A DNA stretch of 64,000 nt. Source: Vigna angularis (taxonomy: Eukaryota > Streptophyta > Magnoliopsida > Fabales > Fabaceae). Positions 49,798-60,122 of this stretch are shown here, piece after piece. Within the stretch, counting starts at the first letter, position 1, and each line of letters opens with the position of its first letter. The notes under the pieces are model-generated. The model did not search any database. It saw only the letters and a list, made by a program, of their open reading frames with translations, and had not been told where the DNA came from. A program made the position numbers and the translations under genes. The stretch covers positions 25,936,131 through 26,000,130 of the forward strand of contig NC_068971.1 of assembly GCF_016808095.1 (NCBI RefSeq), written 5' to 3'.

Positions 49798-49843
<46 letters not shown>

Positions 49844-50004
49844 GATTTTTTTATCAATTTTACTTTTTAAGTATTTATTTCTTTAAATTTAACAATTTTT
49901 TAAATGTAATTATTTTTTTAATTGTAAAACAATTTAAAAAATAAATAAAAAGTATCTATAATAAAATTACATAAATTATTTTAATTCAATAATCTATAAT
50001 TATA
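48838..50004. other. AT-rich spacer with (TA)n tracts
   Basis: (TA)n at about 49578-49596 and 49803-49841. The plus-strand frame at 48815-49126 has no recognisable domain. No gene is supported. Confidence 0.5.
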
Positions 50005-50745
50005 CAAAGAGAATTCCTCCTTTTATGTCACAATTATTATTTCTATTTTATCCTTTAAAATATTTTTTTTTAAGATTAACAGTTATTTTGACATGTTTTT
50101 TTATAAAGCTCTTTCAGCATTTTTTTTCTTCAATAGCTACTTTTTTTTTCTCCATTCATTCTAAGAATTTTTGTTCTTCATCATGTTATAGTGTTTTACC
50201 CTACATTAAAAACCTACTTATATTTCGTTAAATTTCATATTATCATAAAATTACTAAAACTATTAATTGATAATATAATATATTATATTTAAAAAATTGT
50301 GTATACACAAATGTTATCACTTTTATTTTTATGTTAGGTATAATAATAACAATAACAATCTTAGTTATATATAAAGAGGATTATATATTTTATGGCAGAA
50401 TTATTATTTCTATTTTACACTTTACAATATGATTATTTATTTATCTTTGAATGATTAACAGTTATTTTAATATATATTTTATAAAACGTTTTCCGCAGTT
50501 ACTTTTTTTTCATCTATGTTATCTTTTTATTTTTTTCTTCATTCATTTTAAGAATTTTTGTTCTTCGTCATATTTGTAGTGTTCGTTCCTCACATTAAAA
50601 AACTTACTTATATTTCTTTTAATTTCATATTATCATAAAATTACTAAAATTATTAATTTATAATATAATATATTATAGATATTTAAAAAATTATATACAC
50701 ATATGTTATGTATGCTAGTTATAATAATAACAATAATTAACAATG
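50005..50745. repeat. Tandem duplication, two units of about 370 bp
   Basis: Unit 1 (about 50005-50370) and unit 2 (about 50375-50745) share TTATTATTTCTATTTTA, GATTAACAGTTATTTT, AAGAATTTTTGTTCTTC, TTTCATATTATCATAAAATT and TATAATAATAACAATAA in the same order. Spacing between matches drifts from 367 to about 381 bases because of small indels. Non-coding. Confidence 0.8.
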
Positions 50746-51240
50746 TTATTGTTTGTTATTATCATAAAAAAAAACATATGTTTTCGCTAGTATTTTATAT
50801 CTGAAATTATTATCAATTTATTATGAGAATGAAGAACTTTAGATTAAACTCTCTATTTTAAAAAGTATTTGTGATGTTAGGAGAATTAGATAAAGAATTT
50901 GTAAAAGAATTCATTTCTTGTACTTCTTATCTTCATGCGACTACAATTCTTTTCCCTGAATAGGCATAAAAGATTTTGGCCAATGATTTTAATTGACGCC
51001 GTGAAAAAAAAAATGTTTAATATGTAAATTTAAACTATCCCTTTTACTAATTTTTCTTGATTTAGAGGTTAATAACTCTTACACTTTTACTATTTTTTCT
51101 TGATTTAGTGGTTAATAACTCTTACATTCTTAAATGTAAATATTATTTTAAAGAACCTTTTGTTTCGTTTAGTAAAGCCATGTGATTTTTGTTATATATC
51201 TCGTATTTTTCAAAACTTTATTTTCTATGCATAAGACATA
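50746..51240. other. AT-rich spacer, nothing recognised
   Basis: No open frame or repeat boundary, apart from a short repeated TTAGTGGTTAATAACTCTTACA-type phrase near 51062-51125. Confidence 0.4.
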
Positions 51241-52150
51241 TTTGGGTGTTGCTCCCTCCACCTCCCTATGTGTTTTCTCCACCTTTCCAATTTTCTGAAT
51301 TTTTTTTTTAATTACAAAATTAACCTTTTCTTTTATTTTTTTTAACCTTTTTACGTTTTTATTTTTTTACTTTTAATGTTATTTACCAAATCCTACGTAC
51401 TTTACTTTTACTCTTTGCTCACAGTCCCACCCCCCAAAGTTTTCTCTTAGTTTTAAGATCCGTCTTTTCTTCTTCACCTCCGTCACACTCTTTTCTCTCG
51501 GTGAAACTTCTCATCCAAACTCTACCTTTGCTCTCAGTCGTGGTGCGGTGCGGTGGTGTGGTGTAGTGGTGTGGCTGTTCTTGCTGTTCGTGGTGCGGTG
51601 GTGTTTCGCTGGTACGGTGGTGGTTCTCTTGTATTGGTGGTGCGTGGTGCAAATCTTCGTTCGTCTACTAGGTGCTGTTCGTTTTTTAGTTTTTAGTATG
51701 CATGCATAGATCTTTGATTTACTACTTTGAATGTGTGCATGTTTGGGTTGCTGGTGTTTCGCTGTGCTACCTTTTATGTGTGCAGGAAGACGATAACCGC
51801 TCAGGCCAGAACGGATGTCGCATATCCGTTTGGCCTTGAAACAGATGTCACATATTCGTCGACGGATGTCGCACATCCGTTTCAAGGCCAAACGGATATG
51901 GGACATCCATTTTGGCTTTGGCTGTTTTTTTTTTTGTTTTTTAGTTTATTAATTTTTTTATTTGAAATGTATATATAGATTTATTTAAATTTAGTTTTTA
52001 TTTTAATTTGTTAGTGGAATTTTTTTTAATTTAGTTATTCAATTATTATTTATTTAATTATTTCAATAGAAAATTAAAACTGATAATATGTGATTAAACG
52101 GATGTGTCACATTCGTTCACGGATATGCCATATCCGTGGAGGTTGTTAAG
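51241..52150. mobile_element. Unclassified repeat with CATATCCG hairpins
   Basis: Begins near GGGTGTTGCTCCCTCCACC, which resembles the outer words of the MITE-like repeat at 3052. It contains a GTGGTGCGGTGG-rich stretch (51538-51650), a 96-bp near-perfect hairpin (51813-51908), and a second palindrome CACGGATATGCCATATCCGTG (about 52117). The open frames over the GGT-rich stretch are low-complexity artefacts. Likely a transposable element, but ends and class are not resolved. Confidence 0.4.
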
Positions 52151-54867
52151 TTTTTTTTTAGTTTTTAGATTATTAATTTAAGAGTATCTTCTTGCTGATT
52201 TTATTTATTGGTTGATGCATACTGGGACATCTGCAAACCAGGCACAAGGCTTTTTCCATTTTAAAAATTGCATGTATATATAGGTATTATATGTACACCA
52301 CTAATTATAGTGTGTTTAATGTTTTTTTTTTGGACAAGATACTTAGATACGCAACTGAACAATTGAAAAATTGGTGGTGAGATGCATCTTGAAGTCAATC
52401 AAACATTTGTTATCATCTACGAATATGACTTGATAATTTTGAAATCTTAATACAAAGAGTTTGCCAAAAATAAAAGGGTTAGCATAGGGGACACCTAAGG
52501 GATTAGCCTTTTTGACTTAAATAAAATGAAGATTTTTCTACATTTGTTCTATTCTGCTTTGATGCAATTCTTTTTTTCATCCAAATTATTAGTTTAAATT
52601 CTATTTTATCACTAGATACTGCTTGGTACACTTATTCAGTTGTCACCCTATTAGCAATGCGTTGATGGCTTCACAAAATATCCCATAACTGTTTGGAGTG
52701 GGAATTAGAGACGTGAGTTCCAAAACAATACTTATTTGCAGTGCGTGATGGCTTCAAAGAGTTCCTTCTTCTTCTTCTTCTTATTATTATTATTTAAGCC
52801 TTGCTTCTTCTGCCACTGCCACATTTAGGAAGTTTATGATATTTTTTAGAATGGAACTATATTTAGTCTATTATGGATTTTGAGTAATTATGGATGAAGT
52901 TGTAAATACATTTTAGTTGAACTTACTTTTTGTTAATATGGTGACATTAAGAATAAAACATTTTAATGATATATATTTAAACACTTTAGTAAAATAAATT
53001 TGTCATATTTTTTGTCTCCATTACAATATTTGAATCTTGTTACATTATTGACAAAAATATAAGCACCTAAAATGGTGACAAACTAAACAATACAAACGAG
53101 GCAGGTTAAAACCTCTACATTATAATTGTCAAATTAAATAAGGTATTAATCCCAAAAAAAGTGAAAAACGGAGGTAATATTTACATTAAAATAGTTGAGA
53201 ATAAATGAGGTTTAAAACCTTCACAAAATAATAATCAATAATAGCAGAGGTTAAAACCCTCCCCAATGTAAATATGATGTTAGGGGTTATGAAAAACTTT
53301 CATAAATCGATTGTGGTGATTCTAAATGTGGAGGTTTAAAAAATCCTTTGTAAAATGATTTGCAGAGGGTAAAGGAACCTATATTTAGGTATTTATTTAT
53401 TTACTTAATTCAGTTTTACACATAATGTTTAACGGTAAAGGAATCTCAATACTTGATTATAAATTTTGAATGATATTGGAAAATACTTACATTGCCTCAA
53501 TTAAACTAAATTATTCAAAGAGAAACACTCTTGGAAACAAAGTTGTATTTCTAATTATCATGGTCCTGAATCTTAATGCAAGATTGAGTCATTTTATTGT
53601 AAGGAATTATCACTTTATTGTAAGGAATTGAGTAAAGTTGTTTATATTCTTAGATAATCATGATTAAGGGATTAATTTGGTTTGGCCAAATAAAACAAGG
53701 GAACATGTGATATCATAGTAGGTTAAGAGAGAATAATAACTAGGACATAGTTATATCTCTAGGTGTTAGTGTTGATCTTAAAGAAGGGACATAGTGACTT
53801 TATTACAACGAATTGAGTAAAGTTGCTTGGATACTTAATCAACTAAATAGAGAAATTGTATTGGTGAGTAGGTTCTTATTAGTTTACTACTACGTACCAT
53901 TTAGTTCCAACACATATCATAAGTTATAATCAACCATAATTGTGGATCTCTTTCTTACTCAATAACCTTTCTTTGTATTTATTGTTCTCAAGTTTGTGTA
54001 AAAATAATCTACAATTATTAATATAATTATTAGCTACGTGTATATGATAACTTTTTTTTTTGTTGTACTACTAATAAAAAATAATATTTTATGTTGTAAA
54101 ATTGAATAATAAATTTTATTAGTTTAAGTTTTATTAGTTTAAGTGTATGAATGCATATAAATTATTTATATTTATACCTTTTTAATAAAATATACTTTTT
54201 CACAAAATAATATAATTAATTTGAATAAAGAAACTGAACTCAAACTAATTTTAATAATTATTATAAATGTAATTATATTATATTTATAAATAATATTTCA
54301 TAATTAATAATTTTTCCTTAATAGTTTGTTATAAACTACTTTTTAACATATATAATAAAAATTATAGAATATTTTTAGAATTTTATTTTGTTATTAAATA
54401 TTTAACTCACTATTTTAGAAAAAAATACAATAATAAAAGTAGAAAATAAATATCAATATTACAGTAAATCAATTGGTCATACATATTGATAAAGACTCAT
54501 TTTTATTTTACAGATTATATGGGGTTTAAATTATTAAGCAAGTTTAAGGATCTCCATTAGACATTAAGATAATCAAGGTTATTTATATGTGAAGGTTCAA
54601 TCCTAAAGCTTTTTAAAAAAAAAATTCAATTAAAGGAAACTAAAAACAAAACACCAAAAGTAACATAGTAGGCACATAGAACATAGAACGTAACTAACCG
54701 AAATGAAGAAAAGATGAAGTAAAAGATGGAAGACATGAAAGAGGATGGAAAACAAATGAAGCACACCACTTAAAAGTATTAAGGTTCACCAACCTAATAT
54801 AAGTGAAGATGTTACCACCTGAACTCTAGTCTCAAGATAAGACTAGAGAAGATGACACTCAAAAGGA
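52151..54867. other. AT-rich intergenic DNA with GAGGTTTAAAACCT repeats
   Basis: From about 53100 to 53370 variants of GAGGTTTAAAACCT occur at least four times, each close to palindromic. A CTTCTTCTT/ATTATT tract lies at 52769-52793. No exon is recognised on either strand. Confidence 0.45.
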
Positions 54868-54872
54868 GAGCA

Positions 54873-56178
54873 TGTTGAGACTTTGGCAAGTGTACCAAAT
54901 CGTTCAAGTAATAAAACCGGTAAGACCGGATATCGTTTCCCAAGAGACTCGTGTCCTAGACAATCGTATAATATCTAACTAATTTAGACTAAAGAATGAT
55001 TCCATGTTTTTGTGGTTTTCATGCAATTGAATTAAAGATAAAACATAAAGTGTAAAAGTGATCTTTGATAACGCAAACACTTAGGAATGGAAAGATTAGA
55101 AATGCTATGGAATGATGTTGTTGGGGGATGATTTCACCTACTTCACTCTTATGTATAGAAAATCACTTCCTCTTCATTAATTAGCCAATGTCAATCTTCT
55201 AATTTACTCAAACCCAATCCCTTGGTAGAGAGAGCCTAGACTTACTTCTTAAACTCCAATCCCTTGGAAAACCTAACAAGTTCATCCGCTTTAAGAATTG
55301 AGATTCAAGACAACCAAAGGTCCTAGTTCTATCCCTAGATACAATTTCCTTTAGGTGTTTAATCCAGTTCTAGATTCACCCAATATTTCCCAATATCAAG
55401 CAAACCCTAAAATCATGATATGGTTGAATTACTCATACAAGCTTTAAGTAGAGGAATTAAACACTAACAATCAATGAAAGAGACATATAATCATTCAAAA
55501 CAACTGTAATTACATAAGAGATCCGTGGTTACATCAATCCCCAACAAGAATGAAACTAGCTCTCCATGAATGGAGAGCTTGATCTTACAACAAAGGTGGA
55601 AATGGAAGAAGGAGGAGGACCCAAGGATGAAGAAGGGCTGTTCCCACAGCTCCTAGCTCGCCTCTGGACGCTCCAATTGAGAGAAATCGTGTCTGGGATG
55701 CCAAAGATATCAAAGCCCTTCTAATTTGGGGTTAAATAAACCCAATCTGCCAAATCAGCAGCAGGCGCGCTTGAGACCGCGCTCCAGCGCGCGAAAACAG
55801 GAAAAAGGGCTCTCCAGCGCCCTTTTGTAGGGGGCGCTCCAACTAGCTCCAGTCCTGGTGCAGAGCCCGCTCCAGCGCCCATGGAAAAAGGGCGCTCCAG
55901 CTAACTCTGACAGAATTCTGGTTCTTCATATTTTTGCTGTTTTTGCTGTTTTCTTGTTTTCTCTGGTTGCAACACTCTTCATTTGATGCAGAGACTTCTT
56001 CCAACTAATTCACTTGTATAAATGAAGGGGTTAAAGATCAATTTATCTAATTAAAGCTTAGGATGCAACCACTTCTTAAACTAAATGAAAACTAGGATTT
56101 ACAAGGCAAAAAGGATGAGAAAGAGTTGATATTTTCTCTAATTCAATACTGAATTCATAGCAAAATATGCCACTATCA
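54873..56178 (-). repeat. 3' LTR of the Athila-like element (1306 bp)
   Basis: In element orientation it starts TGATAGTGGCATATTTTG and ends GCCAAAGTCTCAACA. Compared with the visible 1.08 kb of the other LTR I count six single-base differences and one 9-bp indel (a TTTTTGCTG repeat unit near 55935). It contains a cluster of GCGCTGGAGCGC-type words (55779-55900). Confidence 0.92.
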
Positions 56179-56192
56179 ACTCCCCCAAACTT
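56179..56192 (-). other. Polypurine tract
   Basis: AGTTTGGGGGAGT on the minus strand lies directly before the 3' LTR start TGATAG, the expected priming site for plus-strand DNA synthesis. Confidence 0.8.
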
Positions 56193-57429
56193 AGAACCTT
56201 TCTTGTCCTCAAGCAAAAGGTATCTGACTGTCAAACAAAACATTCAAAGATTACAGTTGGATTCATAATACATTGCTTAACTTGAAACAACTAGAAATGT
56301 GTATCATGTTAGTTTTCCACTATGATGCTCACAACACAATCAATCAATCAAATGCCATAGTTTATAAGAGATCAACAGTCATGGCAGGATGCTTTACTAA
56401 ATTATGTAGAACCAATCCTCACTTAAGATAGTGTTTTACTCTAATGCACTGGTGTATAAGGATGTGTGTCTATCACTCTACTATCAAATTGTCACACAAA
56501 TCAACTTTGCCATTTGTTTCAACCAAATTAAACACATGCACAAGTAAGTCAACATCACAAGGACTTTCATTGGTTTGTATTGTGGCTGGGCTAAGAAGGA
56601 ACATGGTTTTTCTGGATAACAAAGCACCTTGAGCTAAGAGATTCAACAATTGCAATCATGAATAAAAGTTCTCTTTTGCTTCACTTAGATTACCACCAAT
56701 GTCGAACTTAAATCCCAACTTTCTTTCATTCAGTTCTTTTTCTTTATCTTCTTCTTTCTTCCTTTTTGTTACTTTTGTATCTTTCAAATTTTTCTCAATT
56801 CATCCTTTCATAACAACTCCCCAAAACTTAAATCATTCTCCTGCAGTACAGATGATTTCTCTATTTAGCTCAAGGTAAGGAAAATAGGGAAATTTCATTT
56901 GGGCTTTAAGGTTCAAAAAGAGTCATTTATCAATCAAGGTCGAAAGGTTTTGAATTGGTTTCTTTTGGCAATATGTGGAAGAAGTAGGAGAGCAAGATGG
57001 CCTTGATCATGTGCAACAAACAAGCAAATGGTTCATATCAGAGAAACTCAGGCAAAGTCAATTGTGATCAAATATGATAGCATTCACAAGAAAATTCTAA
57101 GGCACAACATCTCACAAGGTCAACTCGAGGTTCCACAATAACATCAAGCAACTGCCATGAATAATGATCTCAGTTAAGCATACAGCATTCTTAGACTTTT
57201 TCATGAAGGAAGCAATACAATTTGAACTAAATTGACCCATCTCAAGCATCATTTCAAATCAAACCATAAGCATTATGAATCAGCATAAGTCTATCAAGTC
57301 AGACAAGTCAGCATACTTCAAACACACTAAAACGAGAATTCAAAGTCATTTCCAAAGCTTAAACTAAAGTTCAAACAAATAAAGAAAACAAAAAATAAGA
57401 AAGCAAAATAAAACTTCAAACTGTGATGC
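56193..57429 (-). other. Non-coding stretch before the 3' LTR
   Basis: No ORF with recognisable content on either strand; small frames at 56444-56655 are not supported. This is internal element sequence between ORF2 and the polypurine tract. Confidence 0.6.
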
Positions 57430-58629
57430 CTAATCACTCATATCTGTGTCTTCATCATCAGCATCATCGTCATCATCTTCATCATCAGTATCTGTAGTGG
57501 CAGCTCCACCTCTCCCAGTAGTTTGGGACTGGTCCCCAGGCCATGCTACTCGTGTAACATATTCTTCATTTGTCATAAAACTAGAGGTGGAAGAGGCATG
57601 ATACAGTTGTCTCATCATCTCTGCTTGAGCCAACCCAATTCTGTTAACGGCCTCTAGTTTTGCATCAAGTAAAGCAAACTGCATGTCAGTCATCTGATAT
57701 GGGTCAGATGAAGGTGTAGAAGTCTGTGACCGATGATGGATCCTGGGAGATTGTGGTGGTTGAATGGGAACATCTTCCTCATCAAGGCAGAATTGAGTGT
57801 AGTACGCCATGTCAATGGGTTTTCGAGGCATCTCAAATGGTGGAGTAGATATATCCACTCCTGCCTGCTCACAAAGGTGAGTGATCAATGAAGGGTGGCC
57901 TAAAGGAGCTTTAGCCTGAGGTGCATGGGCACAAGTAGTGATTTCATTGGCAATGAGTTTGCCCAAATTGATTGACTTCCTTGTGAGGATGCAATAGAGT
58001 ATAATGGCGCGGTTGGTGGTGATATCAGACACATGTGATGAAGGAGAGATGTTGGCCAGCATGAGTGCCATCCAGAATTTACTGAGAGGAGTAAGAAGTG
58101 ACCTCCTGATGTGTAGGGGTTGTTCCTGCCTGTTTCTCTGAAAAGTACCCCCAGGGATGCACAAAGTCCTCTCAATGGCTTCATAGTCTATCTCATCTCC
58201 CAGTAATGTCTCATAATCAGTTGGCTCATCTGTCGCTTGCCAATTCGTATTGAGGAAGTCATTAATTGTTTCTGCATTAAAGGGAACATACCGACCTCGA
58301 ACATAGCTGGCAAAAGGATCAGCATTCCTGGAGAAGATCTTGGCATTAGTATAGAATTCCTTGACCACTTCAACATTGGCAGGGGCTGGATAAGTAGTCA
58401 AGGCGCTCCAATTTCTCCTTCTTATGGTATTGGTGAACCTAGGTATGTCATTGGGCATAACCACAACCTTCCTCTCCATCAACAATTTACGTTTCTGCAC
58501 TGAGGAGTAGTGTTTCTGATGGTCTTTAGTTAGAAAAAGGTCTGAGTAAACCTTTTCCTTTCTCCTTTGACCCCTTTCAGTGTTAGCAGCAGTGGTTTTG
58601 ATCCTTTTTGAACCTGAAGATGAAGCCAT
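57430..58629 (-). CDS. Second ORF, 'putative plant transposon protein' family (PF20167-like)
   Basis: 399 aa, starting at the MASSSGSKR methionine (58629); an in-frame methionine at 58782 is possible, but the residues between look like untranslated sequence. A basic N-terminus (KRIKTTAANTERGQRRKEK) precedes a folded region with the marks I associate with this family: VVKEFYTNAK, YVRGRYVPFN, ERTLCIPGG, ISPSSHVSDITTNRAIILYCILT, LGHPSLITHLCEQAGV. The C-terminus is strongly acidic (DDEDDDDDADDEDTDMSD). The function of this family is unknown; such ORFs ride in Athila-type plant elements. It is fully open, a sign of recent selection or recent insertion. It is not an enzyme of reverse transcription. 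Confidence 0.8.
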   Translation of the reverse strand: MASSSGSKRIKTTAANTERGQRRKEKVYSDLFLTKDHQKHYSSVQKRKLLMERKVVVMPNDIPRFTNTIRRRNWSALTTYPAPANVEVVKEFYTNAKIFSRNADPFASYVRGRYVPFNAETINDFLNTNWQATDEPTDYETLLGDEIDYEAIERTLCIPGGTFQRNRQEQPLHIRRSLLTPLSKFWMALMLANISPSSHVSDITTNRAIILYCILTRKSINLGKLIANEITTCAHAPQAKAPLGHPSLITHLCEQAGVDISTPPFEMPRKPIDMAYYTQFCLDEEDVPIQPPQSPRIHHRSQTSTPSSDPYQMTDMQFALLDAKLEAVNRIGLAQAEMMRQLYHASSTSSFMTNEEYVTRVAWPGDQSQTTGRGGAATTDTDDEDDDDDADDEDTDMSD

Positions 58630-60122
58630 TTCTGCATAAAAAGATTGAAGCGAAAGTTTGCAAGTGAGATTAACCAATGTTGAAAACACACATTTACCAA
58701 ATACATTTAGGGAAAGGCTCAAATAACAGATTCCAGGGCATAAAACACAATGGATAAAAATTTTAAAAACATTAAAAAGCATGTTGGAACACTCAAAATT
58801 GGAATTGGACAGCAGCTACAGAGTGCAGCCAAAGCTGCAGTGGGGGCGTCGCGCGCTGGAGCGCCCCTCGTCAATGGGCGCTGGAGCGCGCTTCGGCAGA
58901 GAAGTCTGCAGGTGCTGTGGCTTCCACTTCTCGGTCAGATGAGTTCTAGCTTATTTCAACAATGTACTTGGTTCATAACAACCCAATGAGTCCTATTATC
59001 TCTACATCACAGCAGCAAATCACAAGCACAAGTGTAATCAACAAAATCTAAGTGAAAAGCATGTGGACAATGGTGAAACCGAGATTGATGCAAGGAGATT
59101 CAACCAATTGGGGAAAAACAGAAAAACATGCTTCAAAATTGAACAATTATCACAATCAAAGATTAATTCAGAAAACAAAGTGCAAAAATCAAAAGGGAGA
59201 AGTTCAAAACCCTACTTGAGTTGGAGAAGATGAGTTGGAAGGAGTATTGAGGTTGAGTGGAAGAGAAGGTTGAGTGAGTGGATTTGCTAAGAGGGAGTGA
59301 GATTGAGGATGAGCAATGGTGGAATGAGTGGATTGGGGTCTTAGGAGTGGTTTGGAAGCGGCTTGGGCACGAGACAGAGCGGGGAAGGGAGAGAGCTGAA
59401 GTGCGATTAGGGTTAAGAAAAATGAGTTGGACCAAACACTGTGCATTCAGGCCCAAAAATTTTCTGCAGAAACGGCGCTGGAGCGCCCTTCGGCTATGGG
59501 CGCTGGAGCGCGCGATGGGCATTTGGCCCGGAAGTGCAGTGAGAGAAGACGGCGCTGGAGCGCCCCTGAGATATGGGCGCTGGAGCGCCATATCAGCAGA
59601 CAGTTCTGCAGAATTTGACCACTGGACCTATGATTTTTGAAATTTGATACTTCTTGGTACTCAATTCAGTCCAGATTAATGTGGTTTCACTATACAAACT
59701 TGATCAAATCCCTAAGGGGTGAAATTGAGGGCAAGAATGCCAAATTAGGTGCACACATCCAAAGCTTTTTAAGTCTACAACTCAAGGTTTCAATTTTTGC
59801 ACTTTGAACAAACCTAAACTCAACAAATAAACTTAAAACAAACTCAATCAAAATTAAAAACACATTAAAACAGATTGACTAATTCTCAATCCTCTCAAAT
59901 CACAATAAAACTCAACTGACACTAGTGGACCATTAACACACATAAACTATAATTCAAACTAACATGCTCCAAAATAACCAAATCAAATCAAAACATTCTA
60001 AAGCAAATTCAAACAATAAAAACACACTCAAATAACAAAATCACACATAGAGAAAGGGTTAGAAAGCTGGGTTGCCTCCCAGTAAGCGCTTGTTTAACGT
60101 CATTAGCTTGACACCATTAAGC
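58630..60122 (-). other. Internal non-coding region where pol would be expected
   Basis: Between the gag-protease stop and ORF2 no RT, RNase H or integrase motif is present on either strand. It contains two clusters of GC-rich GGGCGCTGGAGCGCCC-like words (58850-58892 and 59473-59590). Just after the gag-protease stop, AAGCGCTTACTGGGAGGCAA (minus strand, about 60090-60071) is a stretch I have seen repeatedly in legume elements of this group. The minus-strand frame at 59163-59591 is proline/serine-rich and unconvincing. Confidence 0.7.

Noticed and set aside
51419..51906. Pro/His/Thr-rich minus-strand frames of 77 and 131 aa
   Set aside because: Generated by GGTGGT-rich and hairpin repeats; no conserved domain.
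54868..54872. GAGCA as target duplication of the Athila-like element
   Set aside because: The other flank is outside the window, so it cannot be tested.
59163..59591. 142-aa minus-strand frame in the pol-less gap as a possible polymerase remnant
   Set aside because: No RT, RNase H or integrase motif; Ser/Pro-rich and overlapping GC-rich repeats.
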